Below are positions 45,707 to 53,548 of a stretch of 64,000 nucleotides of DNA, piece after piece. Below the pieces are notes generated by a model. The model was not told where the DNA came from. It saw only the letters and a program-made list of their open reading frames with translations, and made no database searches. This DNA is from Ancylobacter lacus (GTDB lineage: Bacteria > Pseudomonadota > Alphaproteobacteria > Rhizobiales > Xanthobacteraceae). The first letter of the stretch is position 1. Each line of letters starts with the position of its first letter. Both the position numbers and the translations under genes were made by a program. The stretch is taken from positions 62,001 to 126,000 of the forward strand of contig NZ_JAHBGE010000038.1 of NCBI RefSeq assembly GCF_018390635.1. Reading direction: 5' to 3'.

Positions 45707-47095
45707 CTATTCGGCCGGCTCGCGCAGGCGCTGTCTGGCGAAGGCGTTGCGATAGGCCGCAGCCGGATGTCGGGCGTTGAGGCGGGGGCCGCTGCCGGGG
45801 AACAGCCGCTCGCGATAGGTGCCGGGTCCGTAGTCCTTCTGGGCGAGGCCGCGCGCCTGCAGGACGGGAATGACCTCCTGCGCGAACTCGATGAAGGAGC
45901 CGGGCGTGGTGCTGTAGATGAGGTTGACGCCGTCGATGCCGGCGCGCTGCCACTCTTCCAGCTGGTCGGCGATCGTCTCCGGGGTGCCGGTGATGCGGCA
46001 GGAATGGGCATAGGCATAGCCGAGGTCGCGCACGCGGGCCTTCTGGCCGGGATGGCCTTCCTCGAAGGCGCGGATCACGCCCTGCACGCCCTCGATCTCC
46101 AGCTCGTCGACCGGCCTATCCGGATCGAGCCGGCCGAGGTCGATGCCGAGGTCGCGGCTGATATGGGCGAGCAGGCCGTCGAGGCTGACGTCCTCGTCAT
46201 AGTCGCGCGCCTTGCGCCGGGCTTCCTCCTCGGTGCCGCCGACGACGACGTTCAGTCCCTGGATGAACAGCAGGTCGTGCGGATCGCGGCCGGCCGCCGC
46301 GACCAGCGCGCGGGTCTCGGTGATCTGGCGGCGGGCACCCTCGGGATTGACCGCGACGATGAAGGTGCCCTCCGCGTTCCGGGCGGCGAAGGCCCGCCCG
46401 GCCCGCGACGCCCCCGCCTGGAAGAGCACGGGCGTGCGCTGGAGCGAGGGCTGGCTGAGGTGGGGGCCCAGCACCTTGTAGCGCCGCCCCTCGTGGTGGA
46501 TGCGGTGGATCTTCGAGGGATCGGCGTAGCGGTTGGCGGCCGCATCGTTGATCACCGCGCCCTCGTCCCAGGAGCCCTCCCAGAGCTTGTAGACGACCTC
46601 GACATACTCGTCGGCCCAGGCGTAGCGCTGGTCGTGGGGAACGATGCGGTCGAGGCCGAAATTCTGCGCCGCGTTGTGGCTGACGCTGGTGACGATGTTC
46701 CAGCCGATGCGCCCCTTGCTGAGGTGATCGAGCGTCGAGAGCTTGCGCGCGAAATTGAAGGGGTGCTCCTGCAGGATCGAGCTGGTGAGGGTCAGCCCCA
46801 GATTCTCGGTCGCCCCGATCAGCGCGCCGATCAGCGCGCCGGAATCATTGATCGGGATCTGAACGGCCTCGTCGATGTAGGTGTCCCAGCTTCCCTTGTA
46901 GGCGGGATCGACGCCGATGACATCGGCGACGAACAGTGCGTCGAACTTCGCCTTCTCGAGGATGCGGACGAGGTCGACCCAGGTCTCCAGCTCGTTGAAC
47001 GAGGTCTGCCGGGTGTCGGGGCGCCGCCACAGTCCGTGATAGACGTGGGAAACGGCGTTCATCGAGAATCCGTTGAAGACGAGCCTTTTGGCCAT
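45707..47095 (-). CDS. NtaA/SnaA/DszA-family flavin-dependent monooxygenase
   Basis: A 462-residue member of the DszA-like branch: it starts AKRLVFNGFSMNAVSHVYHG, binds FMN through LSKGRIGWNIVTSVSHNAAQN and has QRTPVLFQAGASRAGRAFAA. AGGAG lies 10 bases before ATG 47095. It follows the permease by 29 bases and precedes the binding protein by 35, so it is in the middle of the nine-gene operon. With its two operon partners it may carry out successive or alternative oxidations of the imported compound. Confidence 0.9.
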   Translation of the reverse strand: MAKRLVFNGFSMNAVSHVYHGLWRRPDTRQTSFNELETWVDLVRILEKAKFDALFVADVIGVDPAYKGSWDTYIDEAVQIPINDSGALIGALIGATENLGLTLTSSILQEHPFNFARKLSTLDHLSKGRIGWNIVTSVSHNAAQNFGLDRIVPHDQRYAWADEYVEVVYKLWEGSWDEGAVINDAAANRYADPSKIHRIHHEGRRYKVLGPHLSQPSLQRTPVLFQAGASRAGRAFAARNAEGTFIVAVNPEGARRQITETRALVAAAGRDPHDLLFIQGLNVVVGGTEEEARRKARDYDEDVSLDGLLAHISRDLGIDLGRLDPDRPVDELEIEGVQGVIRAFEEGHPGQKARVRDLGYAYAHSCRITGTPETIADQLEEWQRAGIDGVNLIYSTTPGSFIEFAQEVIPVLQARGLAQKDYGPGTYRERLFPGSGPRLNARHPAAAYRNAFARQRLREPAE

Positions 47096-47124
47096 TCGTG
47101 AAATCTCCTGGCGACGCTCGCGGT

Positions 47125-48123
47125 CTACTTGACCACGGCTTCCTGGGTAGCGTTGCGGCTGACGAGAACGGCGGCGATGACCACCAGACCCTTGATGATC
47201 ATCTGCAGGTACTGGGACACGCCCATCAGGTTCAGGCCGTTGTCGAGGATCGCGATGATGAGGACGCCGATCAGCGTGCGGTGCGGCCCGCCGACGCCAC
47301 CGGCGAGCGAGGTGCCGCCGACCACGATGGCCGCCAGGCTGTTGAGCAGCAGGTCGGAGCCGAGCGAGGGGCCGGCGGCGCCGAGGCGCGCCACCGCGAG
47401 GATCGAGCCGAGCCCGGCCAGTACACCCGAGATGGCGAAAGCGTAGATCTTGTAGCGGCGCACCGGCAGGCCGGAGGTGCTCGCCACCTGCTCGCCGCCG
47501 CCGATCAGGTACATGTAGCGGCCGAAGCGCGTGCGCACGGCCACCACGACCACGAGGACCCAGGCGACCAGGGACCACAGCGCGATGTTGGGCAGGCGCG
47601 GGATGAACTGGCCGATCGCGATCTGCTCGAAGCCGGGCGCGGTGAACTGGATGGCTCGCCCATCCAGCAGCGTCAGCGCGATGCCGGTGAACACCGACAG
47701 CGTGCCGAGCGTCACGATGAAGGAGGGGATGCGGCCATAGACGTAGACGGCGCCGTTGATCGCGCCGAGCAGGCCGCCGAGCAGCGCGGCCAGCGGCAGC
47801 ACCCAGTAGCCGATGCCAAAGCTGTTGAGGATCTGCACGCCGCCGGCGCCGACGAGCAGCACGATGGCGCCGACGGACAGGTCGATGCTGCCCATCAGCA
47901 CCACGAAGGTGGCGCCGAGACAGACGATGAGCAGCGTCGCCGCCTGCCCGCTGATCGCGGTGAAGTTGCGGAGGGTGGCGAAGGATTCCGTCGCCAGCGA
48001 AAAGAAGACGAACAGGAAGAGGACGACGCCGATCGGGAACCACAGGCTCTTCTCGACGCTGCGGAACGCATCGAGGAGGCCGCGAAGCGGCTTGCCGTGC
48101 TCGGAAGGGACTGCGAGGCTCAT
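47125..48123 (-). CDS. ribose-type ABC permease
   Basis: A 332-residue RbsC-type permease with about nine helices and the motif VVLMGSIDLSVGAIVLLVG, then LLLNSLAAIVVGGTSLAGGVGG. Its start overlaps the stop of the ATPase gene by one base (TAATG). As the only permease in this operon it should form a homodimer. Confidence 0.92.
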   Translation of the reverse strand: MSLAVPSEHGKPLRGLLDAFRSVEKSLWFPIGVVLFLFVFFSLATESFATLRNFTAISGQAATLLIVCLGATFVVLMGSIDLSVGAIVLLVGAGGVQILNSFGIGYWVLPLAALLGGLLGAINGAVYVYGRIPSFIVTLGTLSVFTGIALTLLDGRAIQFTAPGFEQIAIGQFIPRLPNIALWSLVAWVLVVVVAVRTRFGRYMYLIGGGEQVASTSGLPVRRYKIYAFAISGVLAGLGSILAVARLGAAGPSLGSDLLLNSLAAIVVGGTSLAGGVGGPHRTLIGVLIIAILDNGLNLMGVSQYLQMIIKGLVVIAAVLVSRNATQEAVVK

Positions 48124-49772
48124 TACACCGTCTCCAGCGCGGCGGGTTGGAAGGGGGCAGCGGCGACAGCGGGCGCCTCGGACGGCAGCTCGCCCGTCGA
48201 GCCCTGCGGCAGCATCCGCACAACGAGCTGGTGCTCGGTGGGCTTGGCGTCGGCCGGGGCGGGAACTTCCGCGGCGATCCGGCCGCGCTGCATGATCAGG
48301 ACACGGTTCGACAGGCCGATCAGCTCGAGCAGTTCATCGGTGATCAGGACGATGCCGACCCCCGCCTCGGTAAGCTCGCGGATGAGCCGGTAGATCTCCT
48401 GCTTGGCGCCGGCGTCGACGCCCCGCGTCGGGTTGTCGAGGATGAGCACCTTCGGCCTGCGGGCGAGCCAGCGGGCCAGCACCACCTTCTGCTGGTTGCC
48501 GCCGGAGAGGCGGCGGCAGGAAAGATCCGGCGTCGCCGAGCGGATGGCGAGGCTGTCGATGTAGTGCCGCGCGGTGGCCACCTCCCGACGCCGGCGCCAG
48601 AAGCCGAGCGGCCCGCTGAACAGGTCGCCGCCGCTGCCGGTCGACAGGTTCCAGGCGACGCTGAAGGAGGGAATGATACCTTCAACCAGGCGCTCGGCCG
48701 GGATATAGCCGAGCCCTTTGCCGACGAAGCGTCGGATGTCCGGGGTGCGGCCCGGCGCGCCGGACAGCGCCACCTTGCCGGCGACGGGCGGGACAACGCC
48801 GGCCACCGCCTTGCCGAGCGCCGACTTGCCGGAATCGAGCAGGCCGCCGACGCCCACGATCTCGCCGGCCCGCACCTCGATGCCGAGCGCCCCGCCCTTG
48901 CCGTCGAGGTCGATGCCCTCGGCGGACAGCACCACCGGCTGGGCGGCGACATCGCGCTGGCGGCGCTCGTAATAATAGTCCGCCGCCCGCTCCCGGCCGA
49001 CCATCAGGCTGTGCAGCAGCGGCTCGTCGGCCGTGCGGGGATCCAGCCTGGCGACAAGCTTGCCGTCCTTCAGGACGTAGATCAGGTCGGAAATCTCCAG
49101 CACCTCGGAAAGGCGGTGGGAGACGAAGAGCAGCGAGCCGAATTGCCGTATCCGCCGGACCAGCCGGAAGAACGCCTCCTCGTCGCGCCGGTCGAGCGCG
49201 GAGGTCGGCTCATCGAGCAGGACGAGCGGGGAGCGGATTCCGGCGACCAGGGTCGGTGCCAAGCAGGCTCGCGCGATCTCGATCGACTGCCGCTTGGAAA
49301 AGTCGTAATCGCCGGTCCGCCGGCGGACATCGACATCGATGCCGGCCTCCTCGACGATACGGCGGGCCGCGTCGATCATGCCCGCGCGATCGACAAGCTG
49401 GCCGTAGCGCAGAAAGCGATGATCCTGCCCCAGCAACAGGTTCTCGTAGACCGGCACGTTCTGGATCAGCGCCTGTTCCTGGAACACGCGCGAGACACCG
49501 TGGTCGACCGCCTCGCCATAGCTGCGCGGCGCATAAGGCCTGCCGTTGAGCCGCATCGAGCCGGCGCTCGGCGTGGTCAGGCCGCTCAATATGTTGAAGA
49601 TGGTCGACTTGCCGGCCCCGTTCTCGCCCACCAGCGTCACCACCTGGTTGGCGGGGACCTCGAAGCCGACATCGTCGAGAATGACGTTGGGGCCGTACGA
49701 CTTGGAGATGCCCGCGGCCTCGAAGGTCACGCTCGTGCGCGGAACGTGCGGGACGGCGGCATGGGTGTTCAT
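48123..49772 (-). CDS. ribose-type ABC ATPase, RbsA-like tandem domains
   Basis: A 549-residue double ATPase. The N-terminal domain has Walker A GENGAGKSTIFNI and Walker B LVLLDEPTSALD; the C-terminal domain has GLLDSGKSALGK, LSGGNQQKVVLARWL and VLILDNPTRGVD, in which the usual Walker B Glu after Asp is Asn. That substitution is sometimes seen in RbsA second sites and may make that site non-hydrolytic. A 60-residue C-terminal tail (PAPADAKPTEHQLVVRML...) is longer than typical. It follows the CMD genes after a 212-base gap without a gene. Confidence 0.92.
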   Translation of the reverse strand: MNTHAAVPHVPRTSVTFEAAGISKSYGPNVILDDVGFEVPANQVVTLVGENGAGKSTIFNILSGLTTPSAGSMRLNGRPYAPRSYGEAVDHGVSRVFQEQALIQNVPVYENLLLGQDHRFLRYGQLVDRAGMIDAARRIVEEAGIDVDVRRRTGDYDFSKRQSIEIARACLAPTLVAGIRSPLVLLDEPTSALDRRDEEAFFRLVRRIRQFGSLLFVSHRLSEVLEISDLIYVLKDGKLVARLDPRTADEPLLHSLMVGRERAADYYYERRQRDVAAQPVVLSAEGIDLDGKGGALGIEVRAGEIVGVGGLLDSGKSALGKAVAGVVPPVAGKVALSGAPGRTPDIRRFVGKGLGYIPAERLVEGIIPSFSVAWNLSTGSGGDLFSGPLGFWRRRREVATARHYIDSLAIRSATPDLSCRRLSGGNQQKVVLARWLARRPKVLILDNPTRGVDAGAKQEIYRLIRELTEAGVGIVLITDELLELIGLSNRVLIMQRGRIAAEVPAPADAKPTEHQLVVRMLPQGSTGELPSEAPAVAAAPFQPAALETV

Positions 49773-49984
49773 CGCGGCTCTCTCGGTGCGGGGAAGGGGC
49801 GCGTGGCGTCAGGCGGCGTCGCGCACCCGAGGGGCGGCCAGCGCCGGGGCGAGGCCGAGGGCAACCATGATCTCGTGGGCGCGACGACACGGCCTCTCGT
49901 CGAGGCGCGCGAGCCGCGCGCGTCGTCACACCCCGCTTTCCCTCTGGGGCGGGCGAGGACCGGTCGCGCGCGACGGTGGCGCCG

Positions 49985-50605
49985 TCAGTTCGCGAAGAAG
50001 CGTTCGTCCGGCACGACGTTGAGCGCGATCGTCAGCCGGTTGGCGTAGCTGAAGAAGGCCGATATCTCGAGAATCTCCAGGATCGCCGCGGCCGAGAAGC
50101 CGAAATTGGCGAGCCGCACGAGTCCCTTCTCGCCGAGCGACACCGGGTCGAGCGCGAGCTGCTCCACCGTCTCGGCGAGGGCCTGATCGCGGTGCGACAG
50201 GCGCACATGATGGTAACCCTGCGCGATGCGGCGTGCCCGGATCGGGTCGCCGGTCGCCGCCGCCAGCGCCTGGGTGTGGTTGAACACGCAATAGCTGCAA
50301 TGATTGGCGGCGGAGGTCACCACCGCGATCAGCTCGCGCTCGGCCGCCGAGAGGTGGCTGCGTGCCGGATCGAACAGGTGCCTGTAGAAGGTCACCAGCC
50401 GATAGGCGGTGTCCGGATTGGCCGACAGCGCCTTCAGCCAGTTGGGAATGAAGCCGTAATGGCGGCGGAAATCGTCGTAGATTTCCTTGAGATGGGCCGG
50501 CAGGCTTGCCTCGTCGCGAATGCCCAGGAGCGATATCGGCTCCGGTGCGTCGGCGGAGAAGGCATCGGGTTCGGAATGGGTCGCGGCGAGGGAAGCGGTG
50601 GCCAT
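49985..50605 (-). CDS. AhpD-like (CMD domain) protein 1
   Basis: A 206-residue carboxymuconolactone-decarboxylase/AhpD-fold protein. The AhpD proton-relay set has exactly the AhpD spacing: Glu91, Cys103, Cys106 and His110 in ERELIAVVTSAANHCSYCVFNH. Such CxxC proteins act as disulfide reductases or peroxidases. It resembles the paired CMD-domain families once described (as I recall) around Agrobacterium Avi_7169/Avi_7170 next to monooxygenases. It may protect against peroxide or reduce a sulfur intermediate made by the operon's monooxygenases. Confidence 0.85.
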   Translation of the reverse strand: MATASLAATHSEPDAFSADAPEPISLLGIRDEASLPAHLKEIYDDFRRHYGFIPNWLKALSANPDTAYRLVTFYRHLFDPARSHLSAAERELIAVVTSAANHCSYCVFNHTQALAAATGDPIRARRIAQGYHHVRLSHRDQALAETVEQLALDPVSLGEKGLVRLANFGFSAAAILEILEISAFFSYANRLTIALNVVPDERFFAN

Positions 50606-50628
50606 GGCGTCTCTCCGGTTCCGGGCGA

Positions 50629-51201
50629 TCAGCGGGTGAAATACGCCTCGTCCGGCCGGACGCCGAGCGAGATGAAGATGCGGTTGGTGTGGTTGAACCA
50701 GCTGCTGGTCTCGAGCGCCTCGAGGATCTCGGGGTCGCTCAGGCCGGCGGCGCGCAACTCGTCGAGATCGGCCGTCGAGACGGATTTCGGCGCCTTCGTC
50801 ACCTTGATGGCGAATTCGACCAGCGCATGCTCGCGCGGGCTCAGCGGTGCCAGATGCGGATCGAGCGCGATGCGCCGGGCCTTCTCCGCGTCGCCCAGCG
50901 CGTCGGCGAGCGCGTTGGTGTGATGGATCTCGCACAGGCCGCAGCCATTGGTGGCCGAGACCACGACCGCGATCAGCTCGCGCTCGGCGAGCGGCAGCAG
51001 GCCAGTGCCGGCGTCGAAAAGACTGGCGAAATAGCCGACGAAGCGCCGCGCGGTGGCGCCATTGACCGAGAGCGAGCGTATCCAGTTCTCGTTGTGGTTC
51101 GCCGCGGCCAGTGCGCGGATGTCGTCGGCGAGATCGGTCAGCGGCGGGGGCGGCAGGCGCCATTCCAGATCGGCCGGACGCGGGGCGATGGTGTCGAGCA
51201 T
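50629..51201 (-). CDS. AhpD-like (CMD domain) protein 2
   Basis: A 190-residue relative of the preceding gene's product, with the same residue set: Glu75, Cys87, Cys90 and His94 in ERELIAVVVSATNGCGLCEIHH. The fold repeats VEFAIKVTKAPKSVSTADLDEL and EILEALETSSWFNHTNRIF match the C-terminal half of the other CMD protein (EILEISAFFSYANRL). They may form a heteromer. It lies between the DszC-like gene (28 bases) and CMD protein 1 (23 bases). Confidence 0.85.
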   Translation of the reverse strand: MLDTIAPRPADLEWRLPPPPLTDLADDIRALAAANHNENWIRSLSVNGATARRFVGYFASLFDAGTGLLPLAERELIAVVVSATNGCGLCEIHHTNALADALGDAEKARRIALDPHLAPLSPREHALVEFAIKVTKAPKSVSTADLDELRAAGLSDPEILEALETSSWFNHTNRIFISLGVRPDEAYFTR

Positions 51202-51229
51202 GGCAGTATTCCTTGCGGAAGCGCGGGCG

Positions 51230-52435
51230 TCATTCGGCGGCCTGCGCCACCGGCGGAAAGACGCCGAGATGAATCTGGCCGATGAGGTCGTGGGTCGCGT
51301 CGCTGTTCGGGGGATGGAAGGGACCCGAGCGGACGTCGCGCGTAAGCCGTTCCAGCTCGCTGCGCTTGGTGAGGGACTGCGCGCCGGCGACCTTGGTCGC
51401 GCGGTCCACGACTCGCCGTGCACCGTCGACGGCGTGCTGCTTCGCGCCGAGCAGCTTGGTCGGCCACAGCGCGCCATGGTCGACGCCCTGCGTCCATTCC
51501 ACGGCGACGCGATCAAGATAGGCCCAGATGCTGTCCAGCTCGACCGAAGCCTTGGCGATCTCGACCTGCGTCTGCGGATGATGGGCATAGGTCCGCCCGC
51601 CCAGCGCCGGCGACACGCGCTGGCGCGCCCCTTCCACCGCGATGTCGAACGCCCGGCGGGCGATGCCGTAGTAGACGGCGCCGATCGGCAGCACCGCCGA
51701 GGAGATGATGCCGTCGATGAAGGGGTCGGCCGGCGGCCCCGCGGGAAGCACGCGGGTCACGTGCTCGCGGCGAGCCACGACGCCGTCGAGCACGGTGTCG
51801 TCGCTGCGGGTGGCGCGCTGGCCGAGCGTGTCCCAGGTCTCGACCGTATGATGGCCGGGGTCCTCGCGCCGGATGAAGGCATGAACGATTTTGGGATTGG
51901 CGGGATCGCTGCTGTCGAGGCCATGGACGCCCAGCCAGTCCCAGACCGGCGACAGCGAGGTGAAGATCTTGCGGCCGTGGAAGCTGTAGCCGCCATCGCC
52001 GGTCGGCCGGGCCTCGACCGTCGAGCCCGCGAGGCCGACATCGTTGCCCGGCTCGCCATGGCCGGCGGCGAAGATGCGGCCGGCGGTGGCCTCCTCAAGG
52101 ATCCAGTCGGTCGAATGGTCGCCGCGGCGCCAGAGATAGGCGGCGGTTCCCACCCAGTAGAGGTGCATGTTCACGGCCAGCGCGGTCGGCGGGGCGTGAT
52201 AGGCGAGGCGCGCCTGTTCGCGAAGTATATCCGGTAATTCCAGTCCACCGCCACCGAATTCGAGCGGCGCCGCCGCCTTGAAATAGCCGGCGGCCCTGAG
52301 GTCTTCGAAGTCCTCATAGAAAAATCGGTTCTCCCGGTCGTAGACCGCGGCCCGCTCATGGAACGTCTGCAGCAGTTCGTCTTTGAGAGGGGCGGCTCTA
52401 GTGGCCAGCCGTATCGCAGCATCTCGAAGCGCCAT
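51230..52435 (-). CDS. DszC/SfnB-like acyl-CoA-dehydrogenase-fold oxidoreductase
   Basis: A 401-residue acyl-CoA-dehydrogenase-fold flavoprotein: FEDLRAAGYFKAAAPLEFGGGGLEL, the FMN/FAD pocket region GHGEPGNDVGLAGS and YSFHGRKIFTSLSPVWDWL, and C-terminal helices with GAQSLTKRSELERLTRDVR. The C-terminus lacks the acyl-CoA dehydrogenase catalytic Glu context, fitting a flavin-dependent monooxygenase or sulfur-acquisition oxidoreductase. It is the first gene of the nine-gene operon and has AGGAGA 7 bases before its ATG. It is only moderately similar to the other DszC-like protein at 34034. Confidence 0.82.
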   Translation of the reverse strand: MALRDAAIRLATRAAPLKDELLQTFHERAAVYDRENRFFYEDFEDLRAAGYFKAAAPLEFGGGGLELPDILREQARLAYHAPPTALAVNMHLYWVGTAAYLWRRGDHSTDWILEEATAGRIFAAGHGEPGNDVGLAGSTVEARPTGDGGYSFHGRKIFTSLSPVWDWLGVHGLDSSDPANPKIVHAFIRREDPGHHTVETWDTLGQRATRSDDTVLDGVVARREHVTRVLPAGPPADPFIDGIISSAVLPIGAVYYGIARRAFDIAVEGARQRVSPALGGRTYAHHPQTQVEIAKASVELDSIWAYLDRVAVEWTQGVDHGALWPTKLLGAKQHAVDGARRVVDRATKVAGAQSLTKRSELERLTRDVRSGPFHPPNSDATHDLIGQIHLGVFPPVAQAAE

Positions 52436-52834
52436 GGACGTCTCCTCTCAAACAGGATGCACATACAATCCGGCCGATCGCCCGGAAAAGCAATATATAA
52501 ATTCTATGGAATTTATAGAAATTAACGCAAGCCGACCGTTTCGCCGAAAAAAGGGTCCGGTTGAGGTATTATCTTGGGCGATCTGGGGACGGGCCGATGC
52601 CGGGAAGGCCCGGCCGTGCGCCAACGCCGCAGCGGCAGGCCAGCGAGGGGGCCGGAAAGGCCGCGGTGCGGAACAACCAGCCCGCGAGCGCGCCGGAATG
52701 TCGGCCCGACGGCCGAACGCCAGCGTGCCGGGCGCCGCCCCAGCCCAGCCCGCCACCCATCACGTCGCCCATCGGGTTCCTGGCGCGCGTTGGAAGAGGT
52801 ATGGACCCCGGATGTCCTGTGGGGCGAGGAAGGC
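52436..52834. other. promoter region of the nine-gene operon
   Basis: This 399-base gap lies between the 3' end of the SDR gene at 52835 and the DszC-like gene. The AT-rich first 100 bases hold the operon promoter and operator (52502-52520). From 52560 to 52834 the sequence is GC-rich with no supported gene. Confidence 0.55.
52502..52520 (-). promoter_or_regulatory. shared operator, copy 2 (nine-gene operon)
   Basis: The dyad TTCTAT-N7-ATAGAA lies 67 bases before the DszC-like gene and overlaps a candidate minus-strand promoter, TTGCGT (52525-52530), an 18-base spacer and TAGAAT. It has the same half-sites and spacing as the operator at 33878, in an AT-rich island. Confidence 0.65.
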
Positions 52835-53548
52835 TCAGTGCATCGCGGCGCCGCCGTCGACGCTCAGGCACTGGCCGGTGGTGAAGGAGGCCGCGGGCGA
52901 GGCCAGGAAGACCGCGGCCGCCGCCACCTCCTCAGGCCGGCCGATGCGGCCCATCGGGTTGGCGGTTTCGAGCTGCTTCTGCGCCTCGGTCATGGCGCCG
53001 AAGTTCAGCAGCGGGGTGTCGACCGGGCCGGGGGCGATGGCGTTGACCAGGATGGACGGGGCCAGCTCCCGCGCCCAGGAGCGGGTGGCAGAGACGATGC
53101 CGCCCTTGGTGGCGCAGTAGCCCGAGGCGTTCTGCCGGCCGAGAAACGCCAGCTCGGAGGCGATGTTGATGATGCGCCCGCCCTCGCCCATCACCCGCAG
53201 CGCCGCCCGGGCGACGAGGAACGGCGCCCGCAGGTTCACCGCGAGCATGCGGTCGAGGTCGGCCAGCGCGAAGCTGGCGAGCGGGGCCTCCACCTCGATG
53301 CCGGCGCAGTTCACCAGCACGTCGAGCCCGCCGAGCAGCCCGGCCGCCGCCTCCACCGCCGCGTCGATCTGCGCGGGGTCGGCGAGGTCGGCGGTCACCC
53401 AGACGTCCTCGTCCGTCGGCGCCGGCAGCCGGTCGAGCCCGGCCACCTGCGCCCCGGCCTGCCGGAAGGCGAGAAGGATGGCGCGGCCGATGCCGCTGGC
53501 GGCGCCGGTGACGAGGGCGCGGCGCCCGTTCAGCACAGCCGCTACCAT
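52835..53548 (-). CDS. short-chain dehydrogenase/reductase 1
   Basis: A 237-residue classical SDR. The NAD-binding motif is TGAASGIGRAI, then LVNCAGIE, the active Ser in INIASEL and the Tyr-Lys pair in GYCATKGG, and IAPGPVDTPLL. It overlaps the following SDR gene by seven bases and is the second gene of that pair. The substrate is unknown; the LysR gene divergent from the pair probably controls it. Confidence 0.9.
   Translation of the reverse strand: MVAAVLNGRRALVTGAASGIGRAILLAFRQAGAQVAGLDRLPAPTDEDVWVTADLADPAQIDAAVEAAAGLLGGLDVLVNCAGIEVEAPLASFALADLDRMLAVNLRAPFLVARAALRVMGEGGRIINIASELAFLGRQNASGYCATKGGIVSATRSWARELAPSILVNAIAPGPVDTPLLNFGAMTEAQKQLETANPMGRIGRPEEVAAAAVFLASPAASFTTGQCLSVDGGAAMH

Noticed and set aside
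45707-48223. A single 838-codon frame fusing a permease-antisense part with the monooxygenase
   Set aside because: The first 376 codons overlap the real permease in another frame and are Arg/Pro-rich; the monooxygenase starts at 47095 behind an AGGAG site.
34034-52435. Direct assignment as alkanesulfonate (ssu) or DBT desulfurisation (dsz) genes
   Set aside because: The importers are ribose-type and not Ssu-type, no DszB-like desulfinase is present, and the monooxygenase branches are mixed; only a general oxidative cleavage role is supported.
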